A DNA stretch of 64,000 nucleotides from Methanococcoides methylutens MM1 (lineage in GTDB: Archaea; Halobacteriota; Methanosarcinia; Methanosarcinales; Methanosarcinaceae). The number at the start of each line of letters is the position of its first letter. Position 1 is the stretch's first letter. This document shows positions 16,425 to 25,528 of this stretch, in pieces. A program made the position numbers and the translations under genes. A model generated the notes under the pieces. The model was not told the DNA's origin. It ran no database searches and worked only from the letters and a program-made list of their open reading frames with translations. Location: positions 310,001-374,000 of the forward strand of contig NZ_CP009518.1 in assembly GCF_000970325.1 (NCBI RefSeq). The letters run 5' to 3'.

Positions 16425-16919
16425 TTATTTTCTCTTGATCGTTACGATATCGCCGAGTGTGGTACCCTTGTTAAGGCGGTCAGCACTCCAGTCTCCTTCG
16501 CCAACGCGTTCTGTAAGTTGAATGTTCAGCGCTTTTTCGATCTTCTTCCTTACAGAATCTTCGGGTACGATCTCTCCACGTTCGATCTTCTTGATCAGTG
16601 ATGCCTTCTCCTTTATCTTTGTGGCAAGCACTTCCTGTGTCCACCCACGTTTTTCACGGGCATCATGTATGATCTTCTCGTATTCATCGACAAGTTCGTC
16701 GCTAAGTTCTGCGAAAGGATCACGTCTCTGACCTGTTCTTTTTGGAACATTTCTTTTTGTTTGAGGTGACACAGGTGATATTTTCCTGGAAACAGGTGAA
16801 CGGGCTTTTACTGCCGTTCCATATTGTGCGCATTTGCTGCACACCTTAAGCTGGCTTCCATCAATTGTGACTTCTATTGCCTGTCCTCTGATCTCTGTGC
16901 CACATATTTCGCATTGCAT
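16425..16919 (-). CDS. Archaeal multiprotein-bridging factor 1 (aMBF1)
   Basis: The 164-residue protein has an N-terminal zinc ribbon (MQCEICGTE and CSKCAQYG), a basic linker (~45-70) and a C-terminal Cro/XRE helix-turn-helix (HDAREKRGWTQEVLATKIKE, ~88-107, then IKKIERGEIVPE). This is the archaeal aMBF1 layout. Members have been linked to the ribosome or to transcription, and the role remains unsettled. It is divergent from PAN across an 83-base shared promoter that contains CTATATATCG (16968-16977). Confidence 0.9.
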   Translation of the reverse strand: MQCEICGTEIRGQAIEVTIDGSQLKVCSKCAQYGTAVKARSPVSRKISPVSPQTKRNVPKRTGQRRDPFAELSDELVDEYEKIIHDAREKRGWTQEVLATKIKEKASLIKKIERGEIVPEDSVRKKIEKALNIQLTERVGEGDWSADRLNKGTTLGDIVTIKRK

Positions 16920-17002
16920 CTGGTATCATCTCTTGAAGTGTCTTTGCATTGCTCTTTACGAAAGGGCTATATATCGTTTCTACTTAAATATTATTCGGAA
17001 CT

Positions 17003-18286
17003 ATGAGCGAAACAATAGATGAAGAACCAGGAAATAACAATTATGGTTTCCATGGTATTGTCAATAATTCCGGTGAATACACCACCGGTAGCGATGAGGA
17101 CTTCTCTAAGTATCTTCTGGACCGTATGAAACAGCTTGAATCCCGCAACACTATGCTCAAAGAGCAATGTGGGCAGATCGAGTCTGAAAAGCGTTTCATG
17201 GAATCCCAGAAGCTCAAGTATGAGCGCGAGTCGCAGAGGCTGCAGTCAGAGCTGGACCGATTAAAATCCGTGCCTCTGGTAGTTGCGAACGTAGTTGATG
17301 TTTTTGATGACGGCAGGGTCCTGATAAGAAGCAGTACCGGCCCCCAATTCCTTGTAAAGGCCTCCCCGGAACTCGATGAAGATCTTCTAATTCCCGGTTC
17401 AAGGGTTGCCCTTAACCAGCAGACACTGGCGGTCGTTGATGTCATCCCGGTATCCGATGAGCCTGTGATCTCAGCTATGGAGGTAATCGAGTCCCAGGAA
17501 GTGGACTATTCCCAGATAGGCGGTCTTGATGACCAGATTCGTGAAGTCAGTGAATCCGTGGAGTTGCCGCTCACAAGACCAGAGTCCTTTGTGCGCATAG
17601 GTATCTCTCCTCCAAAGGGCGTTATGCTCTATGGTCCACCAGGAACGGGAAAGACTCTGCTTGCAAAGGCTGTTGCGCACAGGACGAATGCCACTTTCAT
17701 AAGGGTGGTTGGTTCCGAACTTGTCCAGAAGTATATCGGAGATGGTGCAAAACTTGTCCGCGATATATTCGAGATGGCAAGAAAGAAGGCACCTTCGATC
17801 ATATTCATCGATGAGCTGGATGCTATCGCAGCCACAAGATTAAATGATACCAACGGCGCCGACCGTGAGGTACAGCGAACCCTGATGCAGTTGCTTGCCG
17901 AGATGGATGGTTTTGATAACAGGGGCGATATTCGCATAATAGCCGCAACCAACCGTCCGGATGTCCTTGATCCTGCGATCATCCGCCCGGGAAGGTTTGA
18001 CCGTGTGATAGAGATCCCGCTTCCTGACCAGACTGGCCGTGAGAGCATATTCTACATTCATACTGACCGTCTCTCCATTGATGGCGATGTTGATCTTGCA
18101 AAGCTGGCAAAGCTCACCGAAGGTGCAAGCGGTGCGGATATCGGTGCTATTGTAATGGAGGCAGGTATGTTCGCTGTTCGCCAGAACAACGACAGCATCA
18201 GCATGTCCAATCTGGTTGAGGCAGTGGACAAGGTAATCTCAGCACCGGATATCATAAATGACCCGTCGCTCCAGATGTTCTCATAA
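17003..18286 (+). CDS. pan: Proteasome-activating nucleotidase PAN
   Basis: PAN is the hexameric AAA ATPase that unfolds proteins and feeds them to the archaeal 20S proteasome. The 427-residue protein has a coiled coil (~35-88), an OB domain (~90-150), Walker A GPPGTGKT near 212, Walker [14 protein letters not shown] near 262, the arginine-finger region [11 protein letters not shown] near 330 and the lid. It ends QMFS, so the usual C-terminal HbYX (hydrophobic-Tyr-any) docking motif is replaced by Met-Phe-Ser. The gene is preceded by a short leader with TTAAATATTA. Confidence 0.93.
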   Translation: MSETIDEEPGNNNYGFHGIVNNSGEYTTGSDEDFSKYLLDRMKQLESRNTMLKEQCGQIESEKRFMESQKLKYERESQRLQSELDRLKSVPLVVANVVDVFDDGRVLIRSSTGPQFLVKASPELDEDLLIPGSRVALNQQTLAVVDVIPVSDEPVISAMEVIESQEVDYSQIGGLDDQIREVSESVELPLTRPESFVRIGISPPKGVMLYGPPGTGKTLLAKAVAHRTNATFIRVVGSELVQKYIGDGAKLVRDIFEMARKKAPSIIFIDELDAIAATRLNDTNGADREVQRTLMQLLAEMDGFDNRGDIRIIAATNRPDVLDPAIIRPGRFDRVIEIPLPDQTGRESIFYIHTDRLSIDGDVDLAKLAKLTEGASGADIGAIVMEAGMFAVRQNNDSISMSNLVEAVDKVISAPDIINDPSLQMFS

Positions 18287-18303
18287 AAATTCATATCGGT
18301 CGT

Positions 18304-18894
18304 GTGAGTTTGGTCTTTCATATCAAACCGGAGATAAGGATCCTTGGTATCGATGATTCTGCACTGATACGTGATAACATACTCATAGTCGGAGCTTTCT
18401 TCCGGGGTGGGCAGTGGCTTGACGGCGTAATGCGGTCAGAGATCACCCGGGATGGTATGGATGCTACGGATCGAATAATTGATATGGTGACCTCCAGCAA
18501 GCATTACGGCCAGATAAGGATCATCATGCTGGATGGTGTCACTTACGGTGGTTTCAATCCGGTGGATATTGTAAGGCTCAATGAGGATACCGGAATTCCG
18601 GTTATCGTTCTCATGCGTGAGTTCCCGGACTTTGAAAAAATAAAGACGGCACTGCATCATCTGCCTGAGGCCGATAAACGGATGGAGATGATGCTGCGCG
18701 CAGGGCGCATCATTGAAACAATATCAAAAGACAGTTCAAATCCTGTTTTCATTCAGTGTGCAGGGATAGAGGTCTGTCTTGCATGCGATATAGTTCGTCT
18801 GTCCTCCACAAGGGGAAACATTCCCGAACCGTTGCGAGTTGCCCATTTGATCGCCACTGGTATCGTTTGTGGTGAGTCGAGGGGAAAGGCCTGA
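18304..18894 (+). CDS. DUF99 family protein
   Basis: This 196-residue protein matches the archaeal DUF99 (UPF0215) family: HIKPEIRILGIDDSAL at the start, IIMLDGVTYGGFNPVD near residue 75, and IPVIVLMREFPD near 98. Members are distantly related to endonuclease V-like RNase H folds, but their function is unproven. The start is GTG 18304, 17 bases after PAN, so the two may be co-transcribed. The gene ends three bases from the convergent phosphohexomutase gene. Confidence 0.85.
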   Translation: MSLVFHIKPEIRILGIDDSALIRDNILIVGAFFRGGQWLDGVMRSEITRDGMDATDRIIDMVTSSKHYGQIRIIMLDGVTYGGFNPVDIVRLNEDTGIPVIVLMREFPDFEKIKTALHHLPEADKRMEMMLRAGRIIETISKDSSNPVFIQCAGIEVCLACDIVRLSSTRGNIPEPLRVAHLIATGIVCGESRGKA

Positions 18895-18897
18895 TGA

Positions 18898-20241
18898 TCA
18901 GGCCTTGAATTTCTCTACCAGCTCCACACCTTCGTTCATGAGCTGTTCAGCTCTCTCTTTTGTCTTTGTTTCTGCGAATATGCGGATTATGGGTTCTGTT
19001 CCTGATGGCCTGATGAGAAGCCAGCCGTCCTCATGCCAGATCTTGACTCCGTCGGTAGTGTCGACCTCGTGCTCTCCGCCCGTGACGTTTTCCTTGATGC
19101 TCTCCATGGCTTCCTTAAGGTTGCTGCAGTGGACCTTTGTCTTTGAGTTGAAATATTCAGGAACGCTTTTCACAAGGGATGAGAGCGTTTTTCCTGAGGC
19201 CATGATCTCAAGCAGCTTTGCAGCTGCCATGGCGCCGTCGCGGCAGTACTGGTGCTCAGGGAAAATAAGTCCGCCATTACCTTCTCCTCCGAAGACAGCT
19301 CCTGTTTCCATCATCTTTCTTGCCACATTTATTGAACCGACGGCTGTCCAGTGAAGCTCTACTTCTGCTTCCTCGGCAACGTCCAGCATTCTCTGGGAAG
19401 AACTTACCGGTGTGACGATAGGACCTTTGTTATCTTCAAGGATGTACTTTGCCATCATGGAAAGGAGTACGTCCTCATCGATGAAGTCCCCGTTCTCGTC
19501 GAAGAAAACTGCCCTGTCAGCATCTCCGTCCTGTGCGACGCCCATGTCTGCACCTCTGCTCTTCACGATGTCTGCAAGCTCTGTCAGGACATCAGGCGTT
19601 GGTTCAGGGTTCCTCCATGGGAATGTACCGTCGATCTGTGCATTGAGTGTTATGACCTCACAACCAAGTCTCCTGAGCAGGAATGGTAGTGTAAGAGAGC
19701 CGGCACCACAGCCTGTATCCACAACTACCTTGAATTTCTTCTCTCTTATGTTCTCAGCTTCCACTGAGTTGATGATGCCGTTGATGTAGTACTCGTTAGC
19801 ATTGCTGTCCTTGTGGAAGTTGCCTGTCCTCTCCCAGCTTGCAGTGGAGAACTCCTTTGACATGTAGATTTTCTCGACGGCCTTCTCTCCTTCGCGTGAG
19901 AACTCACTTCCATCTCCGGCAACCAGTTTTATTCCGTTGTACTCTCTTGGGTTGTGGGATGCGGTAACTCCTATGCCCGCGTCAGCATGGTCCCTGACAT
20001 AGTACTGTATTGCAGGTATTGGTGCCGTCCCGATGTCTATAACTGTCACTCCTGTGGAAAGTGCTCCTGCGATGGCTGCAGATTTAAGCATCTCTCCGGA
20101 AATTCTTGTATCACGTCCGATAGCGATAATGCCTTTAGATCCCATGTATGTCCCAAGGCTTTTTGCAACATCTATTGCAAGCTGCGGTGTGATGTATTCA
20201 TTGGCAATGCCCCTTACTCCATTTGTACCAAAAAACGCCAT
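18898..20241 (-). CDS. glmM: Phosphoglucosamine/phosphomannomutase
   Basis: This alpha-D-phosphohexomutase moves phosphate between C6 and C1 of glucosamine or mannose for nucleotide-sugar synthesis. The 447-residue protein begins MAFFGTNGVRGIANE and has the phosphoserine loop TASHNPREYNGIK near 90, the Mg2+ loop DGDADRAVF near 238, sugar-binding GGEGNGGLIFPE near 318 and phosphate-binding RPSGTEPIIRI near 410. I chose ATG 20241, which follows GAGGAG, over ATG 20271. Archaeal members are often bifunctional, so the exact sugar is uncertain. Confidence 0.9.
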   Translation of the reverse strand: MAFFGTNGVRGIANEYITPQLAIDVAKSLGTYMGSKGIIAIGRDTRISGEMLKSAAIAGALSTGVTVIDIGTAPIPAIQYYVRDHADAGIGVTASHNPREYNGIKLVAGDGSEFSREGEKAVEKIYMSKEFSTASWERTGNFHKDSNANEYYINGIINSVEAENIREKKFKVVVDTGCGAGSLTLPFLLRRLGCEVITLNAQIDGTFPWRNPEPTPDVLTELADIVKSRGADMGVAQDGDADRAVFFDENGDFIDEDVLLSMMAKYILEDNKGPIVTPVSSSQRMLDVAEEAEVELHWTAVGSINVARKMMETGAVFGGEGNGGLIFPEHQYCRDGAMAAAKLLEIMASGKTLSSLVKSVPEYFNSKTKVHCSNLKEAMESIKENVTGGEHEVDTTDGVKIWHEDGWLLIRPSGTEPIIRIFAETKTKERAEQLMNEGVELVEKFKA

Positions 20242-20330
20242 TTGATATCTCCTCTTTACAATTGTTTGCATATGGGTTCTGACACTATTTTATATTTTTG
20301 AAGTATGACTTTTGACCAAGTTTAAATTAT

Positions 20331-20645
20331 ATGAGTTCCAATCTATGCCCCATGATGATGCGTGACAAAGGGAAACTGGTTATCTGGCCGGCAAACCTGG
20401 ACAGGTCAAGGTCCAGAAGAGATGGCAGGATCATCTCCAGAAAAAGTTCTGTGGAGAATCCGGAGCTAAGAGAGATCTCAAAGGCCGCTGAAAAGCTGAA
20501 CCTGCATCCTGAAGTAGAAGCTGATAAGAAATATCCTCGCTCCTGGTGGGAAGCAAGTGGTCGTGTCCTTGTGGATAACGAGGAACCAAAGACCATGGTT
20601 GCGAGAAAGCTCGCAAAAGCAATTAAAGAAGCACGTGGCGGATAA
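20331..20645 (+). CDS. srp19: Signal recognition particle 19 kDa protein
   Basis: SRP19 binds helices 6 and 8 of 7S RNA and lets SRP54 assemble. The 104-residue protein contains the family core KLVIWPANLDRSRSRRDGR near residues 15-31, a KYPRSWWEASGRVLV stretch near 68 and a basic C terminus. ATG 20331 is used here. A downstream ATG at 20358, starting MRDKGKL, is equally possible, because no clear ribosome-binding site precedes either. A TTTTATATTTTT box (20288-20299) lies upstream. Confidence 0.9.
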   Translation: MSSNLCPMMMRDKGKLVIWPANLDRSRSRRDGRIISRKSSVENPELREISKAAEKLNLHPEVEADKKYPRSWWEASGRVLVDNEEPKTMVARKLAKAIKEARGG

Positions 20646-20773
20646 TGGCTGGGGCTATTATTCTTCCATTACTTATTCTAAAATATATAACTCTTAAAGA
20701 AAGTATTCTGGGCCCATAACGGACTTTAGTTATTTCAAAAAAGCAATTCAGAAATATAAATGTGTGAATTAGG

Positions 20774-20947
20774 TTATGGCCAGAGGCCAAAACCTGCACT
20801 TAATGCGAGAATAACAATTCCACAGAGTGCTCCGAAGACCATAACTGTCTTTGGCTGCAGGTGAATAGCTCTTTTATCCGCATCGTAGTATCTCATAAGG
20901 CCTGCGGATGACATGAGTCCGCTTCCGCCAGATTTTTGTTTAGCCAT
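20774..20947 (-). CDS. secG: Preprotein translocase subunit Sec61-beta (SecG)
   Basis: This 57-residue protein begins MAKQKSGGSGLMSSAGLMRY, then YDADKRAIHLQPK, and ends with one hydrophobic helix (VMVFGALCGIVILALSAGF). This is the archaeal Sec61-beta layout: a short cytoplasmic tail and a single C-terminal membrane anchor that packs on SecY. It is short and easily missed. GGAGAG lies six bases before the ATG. It lies 62 bases downstream of mtnA on the same strand. Confidence 0.93.
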   Translation of the reverse strand: MAKQKSGGSGLMSSAGLMRYYDADKRAIHLQPKTVMVFGALCGIVILALSAGFGLWP

Positions 20948-21009
20948 ATTCTCTCCGATTGTCTTTCAGATTTTTAAGCTTTGTGGCTGTAATTCTATCA
21001 TTTGTTTCA

Positions 21010-22029
21010 TTACATCATTACTTCATCCAGCAGGAAAGGTGGCTGGAAAATTCCTTTTTCAGTAACTATTGCCGTGATATTTTCCATCGGGGTAGCATCG
21101 AATGCCGGGTTGTAGACTCTGACGTTTGCAGGCGCGATCTGCTGGCCAGCCATGTAGCGAAGTTCATCTGGATCTCTTTCTTCTATCTTCACAGTCTCTT
21201 CCCAGCCGTTAGGATCAAATGTGGAGATAGGCGCTGCAACAAAGAATGGGATCTCATGTTCCCTTGCAAGCACTGAATGGGTGTAGGTTCCGATCTTGTT
21301 GAAGACAACATCCTGTGTGATCCTGTCAGCACCCACGATGACCTTGTCCACCATACCGTTCTTCATCACGTGACCGGACATTGAATCTGTGATAAGTGTG
21401 ACTGGTATATTATCCTGCATGAGTTCCCATGTGGTGATACGGCTTCCCTGGTTCAGGGGACGTGTTTCACAGGCAATGACCTCTATATCTTTTCCTTTTT
21501 CCACCGCTGACCTGATGACTCCAAGTGCTGTGCCCCAGTCAACGCATGCCATCCTGCCGGCATTGCAGTGTGTAATGACCCTGTCACCGTCCTCAAGTAG
21601 CCTGTGGCCATGTTTTCCGATAGACTTGTTGATCTTCACATCCTCGTCTGCGATCCTTATTGCCTCGGATATCACAATGTCCTTAATGCTGTCAAGGTCA
21701 TAGGCATCCTCTGTTGCCTTAAGCACCCTGTTCACAGCCCATGCAAGGTTCACTGCAGTTGGTCTTGTTGCCTTGAGAGTGTCACCGGCAACCTTCAGGT
21801 CCTTGAGCAGCATCTCCATGGACGTTGCGCTGCTTAAGGTTACTGCAAGTGCCATTCCGAAACCTCCGGCTGCAGCTAGTGCAGGAGCACCCCTGACCCT
21901 CAGTGATCTTATTGCTTCGCAGATGGAGGCTAGGTTGTCGCATTCAATGATCTTGAGCTCTACTGGCAGGTACGTCTGGTCTACCAATACGATATTCTTG
22001 GATTCATCGTTCCAGTCTATTGTCCTCAT
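21010..22029 (-). CDS. mtnA: Methylthioribose-1-phosphate isomerase family (MtnA)
   Basis: The 339-residue protein is an MtnA/eIF2B-like sugar-phosphate isomerase. It shows IRSLRVRGAPALAAAGGFG near residue 44, TRPTAVNLAWAVNR near 90, the catalytic cysteine in THCNAGRMACVDWGT near 155, ETRPLNQGSRITTWEL near 190, and GADRI (Asp) near 236. MtnA converts 5-methylthioribose-1-phosphate to the ribulose form in methionine salvage; methanogen members may also act on 5-deoxyribose-1-phosphate. I chose ATG 22029, since the GTG at 22038 overlaps a GTGG ribosome-binding site. Confidence 0.9.
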   Translation of the reverse strand: MRTIDWNDESKNIVLVDQTYLPVELKIIECDNLASICEAIRSLRVRGAPALAAAGGFGMALAVTLSSATSMEMLLKDLKVAGDTLKATRPTAVNLAWAVNRVLKATEDAYDLDSIKDIVISEAIRIADEDVKINKSIGKHGHRLLEDGDRVITHCNAGRMACVDWGTALGVIRSAVEKGKDIEVIACETRPLNQGSRITTWELMQDNIPVTLITDSMSGHVMKNGMVDKVIVGADRITQDVVFNKIGTYTHSVLAREHEIPFFVAAPISTFDPNGWEETVKIEERDPDELRYMAGQQIAPANVRVYNPAFDATPMENITAIVTEKGIFQPPFLLDEVMM

Positions 22030-22152
22030 GTGAACCACTTAGTGAGTTCTAATGGCAGTTCCACATAAAAAAGTATTCAATCTGTTCAACCGTCAACGTG
22101 ATAGTTCGATCATCAGATGAGTGGTCAGTATTTTGTCATCGTTCTGAAATTC

Positions 22153-22163
22153 TTTTTATATGG
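22153..22163 (+). promoter_or_regulatory. TATA box fixing a leaderless start for the HD gene
   Basis: TTTTTATATGG is centred about 28 bases before ATG 22186, so the transcript should start at or near that ATG. This argues against an earlier in-frame start. Confidence 0.6.
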
Positions 22164-22185
22164 TGTCTTCTCATATTGTTGTGTA

Positions 22186-24036
22186 ATGACAAAACCCAGG
22201 GTGATCCATGACCCTGTTCACGGAACGATCATACTTTCCGAACTTGAACAGCTTCTGATCGATACTCCACAGTTCCAGAGACTTCGTGGCATACAGCAAC
22301 TAGGTCTTGCAGACGTTGTATTTCCCGGCGCCAATCACACACGTTTCGAGCACAGTGTTGGCACCATGCACACAGCGTCCCTTTTAGGTAACTATCTTGA
22401 ACTTGATGATGAGTCAATATTGAAATTGAGGCTGGCAGGCCTGCTTCATGACGTCGGGCACTCTGCCTTCTCACATGCTGTGGAAAGTGTACTCAAAAGG
22501 GATCCTGCGATCCGTCCGAAGATCAACGGGAAAAGTTTCCTTAAACATGAGGCTTTCACAAGGCATATTGTTTCAGATGTCCTGCCGGAAAATTCTGTTA
22601 TTTCCAGATTTGTAATTGATGAGATTGGCAGTGATCCTTATGAGTTCTTTTCTGAGATCTCAAAGATCGCTACAGGTGATCTGTCTGTTGAACGTCCTTA
22701 TCTTTCTCAATTGATGTCAGGGGATATCGATGCGGACAGGATCGATTTCCTTCTCAGGGATTCGTATCACACAGGCATATCCCTTGGTCTTATCGATCTT
22801 GACCAGATCATACAATGCCTCTCCATAAGAGGTGACAATGTGGTACTTGGCGACCCTGACGCCGGAAGCTTTGATGAGGAGCTTACTCTTGCAGCTGCAG
22901 AATCCATGCTCATTGCCCGTTCCCATCATTACACTGCTATCATACATCACCCGCGAACCCAGTCTGTCAGGGTGATGCTCCTGAATGCCCTTGAAAGTAC
23001 TCTCTCAGGTCTGAGGGTTAATCTCGGGGACGATGAAGTAGCTGGGATGGTGGCAGATTTCTTTACAAAATACAACGATGCTGACCTGCTCGACCTCATC
23101 AACAGGAACGGGGATGATGCTGCAAGACAACTGCTGAACAATATCCGTGATGGTACGATATATGTTCCGGTTGCAAGGTTCAACCAGAAGACCCTTTCTC
23201 CTGGAACAAGGATGGCCCTTTCCACCATCGCACACAATGGTGTGGCAACAAAGATGCTGGAGGATGGGCTGGAGAAGGAATTCGGGGATGTGCTTGTGGA
23301 CCTGAGCATTGCAACAGGTGTCCCAAAAAGTGCCCGTGTGATGGCAGGAGGTCATGAGAACTTCTTCTATGATGAATCAGCTCTTGCCAACGGATTGGTT
23401 CGTGCCATATCAAGGCAGATGTCCCTGACGGCTTTCGCTCATCCTGATGCAGTGATGGATTCAGAGCTTGCTTCTGCACAGGAGAAGATGCGTGATATTG
23501 TTGATGACCTCTCTCCGAGATTGCTGAATTACATAAGGGGTGACCAGTATCTTCCAATTGAAGGTCTCATCCTTCTTCTTTATTCTGTACATAAACTATT
23601 CGAGGTTGAAGGGGATGGCTATATCTCTATTCCGCGAATCAGGAACATTACCTGGCTATATCGGAATGTGCTCTTCTTTAAGGAGGACAGCAGGTTAAAA
23701 TACCTGTTCGACTATGATTTCCACACAAGATACGGTTTCCCTTACAGCAACAAGGTCTACGAGGACATCCAGTTGCTGGTCGCCATGGGTATCGTGGATG
23801 AGGATCTGCGCTACTATGAGTCTGAAGGTCGTTTCAGGCAGCGTTATGAGTATGTGTTCACAGATGCTGGTGTAGCGTATGCAGCTTCCATAGTGGATTC
23901 CTATGGGCGTGAGTTCGGGATGATAACCGATCATCTTTCAATGAACAAACATTCAATACCTCGTGATATTGTAACAATTCCTCTGGCAAGATACCAAAGG
24001 GACAGGAAAAAAGGAACATCAGGTGCAAACAGATGA
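22186..24036 (+). CDS. HD-domain phosphohydrolase (SAMHD1/dNTPase-like)
   Basis: The 616-residue protein begins MTKPRVIHDPVHGTI, typical of the SAMHD1/YwfO branch of HD hydrolases. Metal ligands are visible in ANHTRFEHSVGTMHTA (~47-62) and GLLHDVGHSAFSHAVE (~85-100), with the later Asp in SGDIDADRIDFLLRDS near 180. Relatives hydrolyse dNTPs or dGTP, but this larger form could have another nucleotide substrate. The C-terminal ~250 residues are an extra helical region. Its stop overlaps trmI (ATGA), so the two are made together, although no shared pathway is obvious. Confidence 0.82.
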   Translation: MTKPRVIHDPVHGTIILSELEQLLIDTPQFQRLRGIQQLGLADVVFPGANHTRFEHSVGTMHTASLLGNYLELDDESILKLRLAGLLHDVGHSAFSHAVESVLKRDPAIRPKINGKSFLKHEAFTRHIVSDVLPENSVISRFVIDEIGSDPYEFFSEISKIATGDLSVERPYLSQLMSGDIDADRIDFLLRDSYHTGISLGLIDLDQIIQCLSIRGDNVVLGDPDAGSFDEELTLAAAESMLIARSHHYTAIIHHPRTQSVRVMLLNALESTLSGLRVNLGDDEVAGMVADFFTKYNDADLLDLINRNGDDAARQLLNNIRDGTIYVPVARFNQKTLSPGTRMALSTIAHNGVATKMLEDGLEKEFGDVLVDLSIATGVPKSARVMAGGHENFFYDESALANGLVRAISRQMSLTAFAHPDAVMDSELASAQEKMRDIVDDLSPRLLNYIRGDQYLPIEGLILLLYSVHKLFEVEGDGYISIPRIRNITWLYRNVLFFKEDSRLKYLFDYDFHTRYGFPYSNKVYEDIQLLVAMGIVDEDLRYYESEGRFRQRYEYVFTDAGVAYAASIVDSYGREFGMITDHLSMNKHSIPRDIVTIPLARYQRDRKKGTSGANR

Positions 24037-24785
24037 AGTTAGGTGAAGTAGTGCTGTTAAAGACCAGCCATAGAGGAAAGATCAGGGAATTCATAACATC
24101 GGTATCTGATGATAAGTTCCACACAGACTTTGGTATGATCGAGATGTCAGAACTTCTGGAAAAAGAGCCCGGGGACAAAGTGGTTTCCCACATGGGTCAG
24201 GAGTTTGTTATCCAGCTTCCAAGGATGCCGGATTTCTTCAGGCATGCAAAGCGCACCGGTGCTCCCATCATGCCCAAGGATATCGGTATGATACTTGGAT
24301 ATACTGGCATCAACAGGAATGATGTTGTTCTTGATGCCGGAACGGGTTCAGGTATCCTTGCCATGTACCTTGGTTCCATTGCAAAGAGGGTTCTCAGTTT
24401 TGAGATCAGGGAGGACTTCGTTGATGTGGCCCGTGAGAACATCCGTCGCGCAGGGCTGGAGAATGTGGAGGTCCGCTGCGGTAACATCGTTGATGAGGTC
24501 AAAGGACTTGACGAGAAGTTCAATGCGGTAGTACTTGACACAATGGATACTCCTTCAGTTGTACCTCATATCCCTTCAATACTGACTCCTGGTGGCTTCC
24601 TTGTAACTTATTCTCCTTTCCTTGAGCAGACCGGTCAGATAAGAAAAGCAATAGATGAGGCAGGTTTCTTTGAAGTAAGGACAATCGAGTGTATCGAGCG
24701 TGCAATGTCCTTCTCTGACCGCGGCACACGCCCGTCCACTTCCCGCGTAGGTCATACTGGCTATATTACCATTGCAAGATTGTAA
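24033..24785 (+). CDS. trmI: tRNA (adenine-57/58-N1)-methyltransferase TrmI
   Basis: TrmI places m1A in the T loop of tRNAs, and archaeal enzymes modify positions 57 and 58. The 250-residue protein has the N-terminal beta domain (~1-70), the substrate motif RRTG-like AKRTGAPIMPKDIG near 73, SAM-binding DAGTGSGILAMYLG near residues 101-114, an acidic FEIREDFVDVA near 125 and a C-terminal VGHTGYITIARL. Length is standard. It starts inside the stop codon of the HD gene and ends convergent with radB. Confidence 0.93.
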   Translation: MKLGEVVLLKTSHRGKIREFITSVSDDKFHTDFGMIEMSELLEKEPGDKVVSHMGQEFVIQLPRMPDFFRHAKRTGAPIMPKDIGMILGYTGINRNDVVLDAGTGSGILAMYLGSIAKRVLSFEIREDFVDVARENIRRAGLENVEVRCGNIVDEVKGLDEKFNAVVLDTMDTPSVVPHIPSILTPGGFLVTYSPFLEQTGQIRKAIDEAGFFEVRTIECIERAMSFSDRGTRPSTSRVGHTGYITIARL

Positions 24786-24790
24786 TTGCG

Positions 24791-24820
24791 TAAAAAGAAA
24801 AGATATGTGATAGCACATAT
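24791..24820 (-). terminator. Terminator of radB
   Basis: ATATGTG (24803-24809) and CACATAT (24814-24820) form a seven-pair stem with loop ATAG. On the minus strand it is followed by CTTTTCTTTTTA. It lies between the convergent trmI and radB genes. Confidence 0.65.
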
Positions 24821-24859
24821 GGTATGCACGTAATCGAAAGCTAGATTGTAAAAAGGAAT

Positions 24860-25528
24860 TTATCTGACGCCGTCTGCGGTTATGGTGAACTCGCAGGTGG
24901 CACCTTCAGGTCTGGAGCGGTGTTTCCAGAGCTTTGCACGGCGTCTGCCTGTGCCTGTTCTTTCAAGCTGGACTATTGTTTTGGATATGTGCTCAAGTCC
25001 GCTTCCACCTATGGGTTTGAGCGTGTTGGTGCTGATGTCTGAGTAGACCTGGTTGGTTATTACAACCACGATCCCTCTTTTGCGTGCAAGGCTGTGAAGG
25101 AACCCGATCTGGTTCGAAAGCTCTCTTCTGGTCCTGATGCTCGAATCGTCATCGTCAAGTTCGAAACGGTAGTATGCGGTTGCAGAGTCCAGCACGATAA
25201 GGCCTACGTTCTCTGTGCTTATCTTCTCGGTTTCCCTTACTGCCGAATACTGTTCTTCGAATGTATGCGGCTCGAAGATTATTATATCCTGTGCGATCTC
25301 TTTGGCATTCTCTCCGGCAATTTGCCTGAACCTGTCGGCTGAGATCCCTTCCGTATCGATGAAGATCGCCTTCTTTCCTTTCTTCACGCATTCAACAGCA
25401 AGCTGGAGGCATATGTTCGTTTTCCCGCTGCCCGCTTCTCCGAATATCTGGGTTACTACACCTGATTCGAATCCGCCTCCCAGAAGTTCATCTATGGGAT
25501 GGCAGCCTGATGCTAGCTGTTTGTTTAT
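24860..25528 (-). CDS. radB: DNA repair and recombination protein RadB (non-standard start)
   Basis: RadB is the euryarchaeal RecA/RadA paralogue that helps homologous recombination. The full 222-residue product reads NKQLASGCHPIDELLGGGF, Walker A GEAGSGKT near residue 32, CVKKGKKAIFIDTEG near 47, Walker B GLIVLDSATAYYRF near 105, and the L2-like SNQIGFLH region. Starting at the first standard codon (GTG 25387) would remove Walker A, so the real start must lie upstream. There, only ATA 25528 (six bases after GAGGTG) or GTG 25537 followed by TAG is available. The family call is firm; the start is open. Confidence 0.85.
   Translation of the reverse strand: MNKQLASGCHPIDELLGGGFESGVVTQIFGEAGSGKTNICLQLAVECVKKGKKAIFIDTEGISADRFRQIAGENAKEIAQDIIIFEPHTFEEQYSAVRETEKISTENVGLIVLDSATAYYRFELDDDDSSIRTRRELSNQIGFLHSLARKRGIVVVITNQVYSDISTNTLKPIGGSGLEHISKTIVQLERTGTGRRRAKLWKHRSRPEGATCEFTITADGVR

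Noticed and set aside
20642-20720. 24-codon frame after srp19
   Set aside because: Too short, no RBS of its own, and no recognisable sequence.
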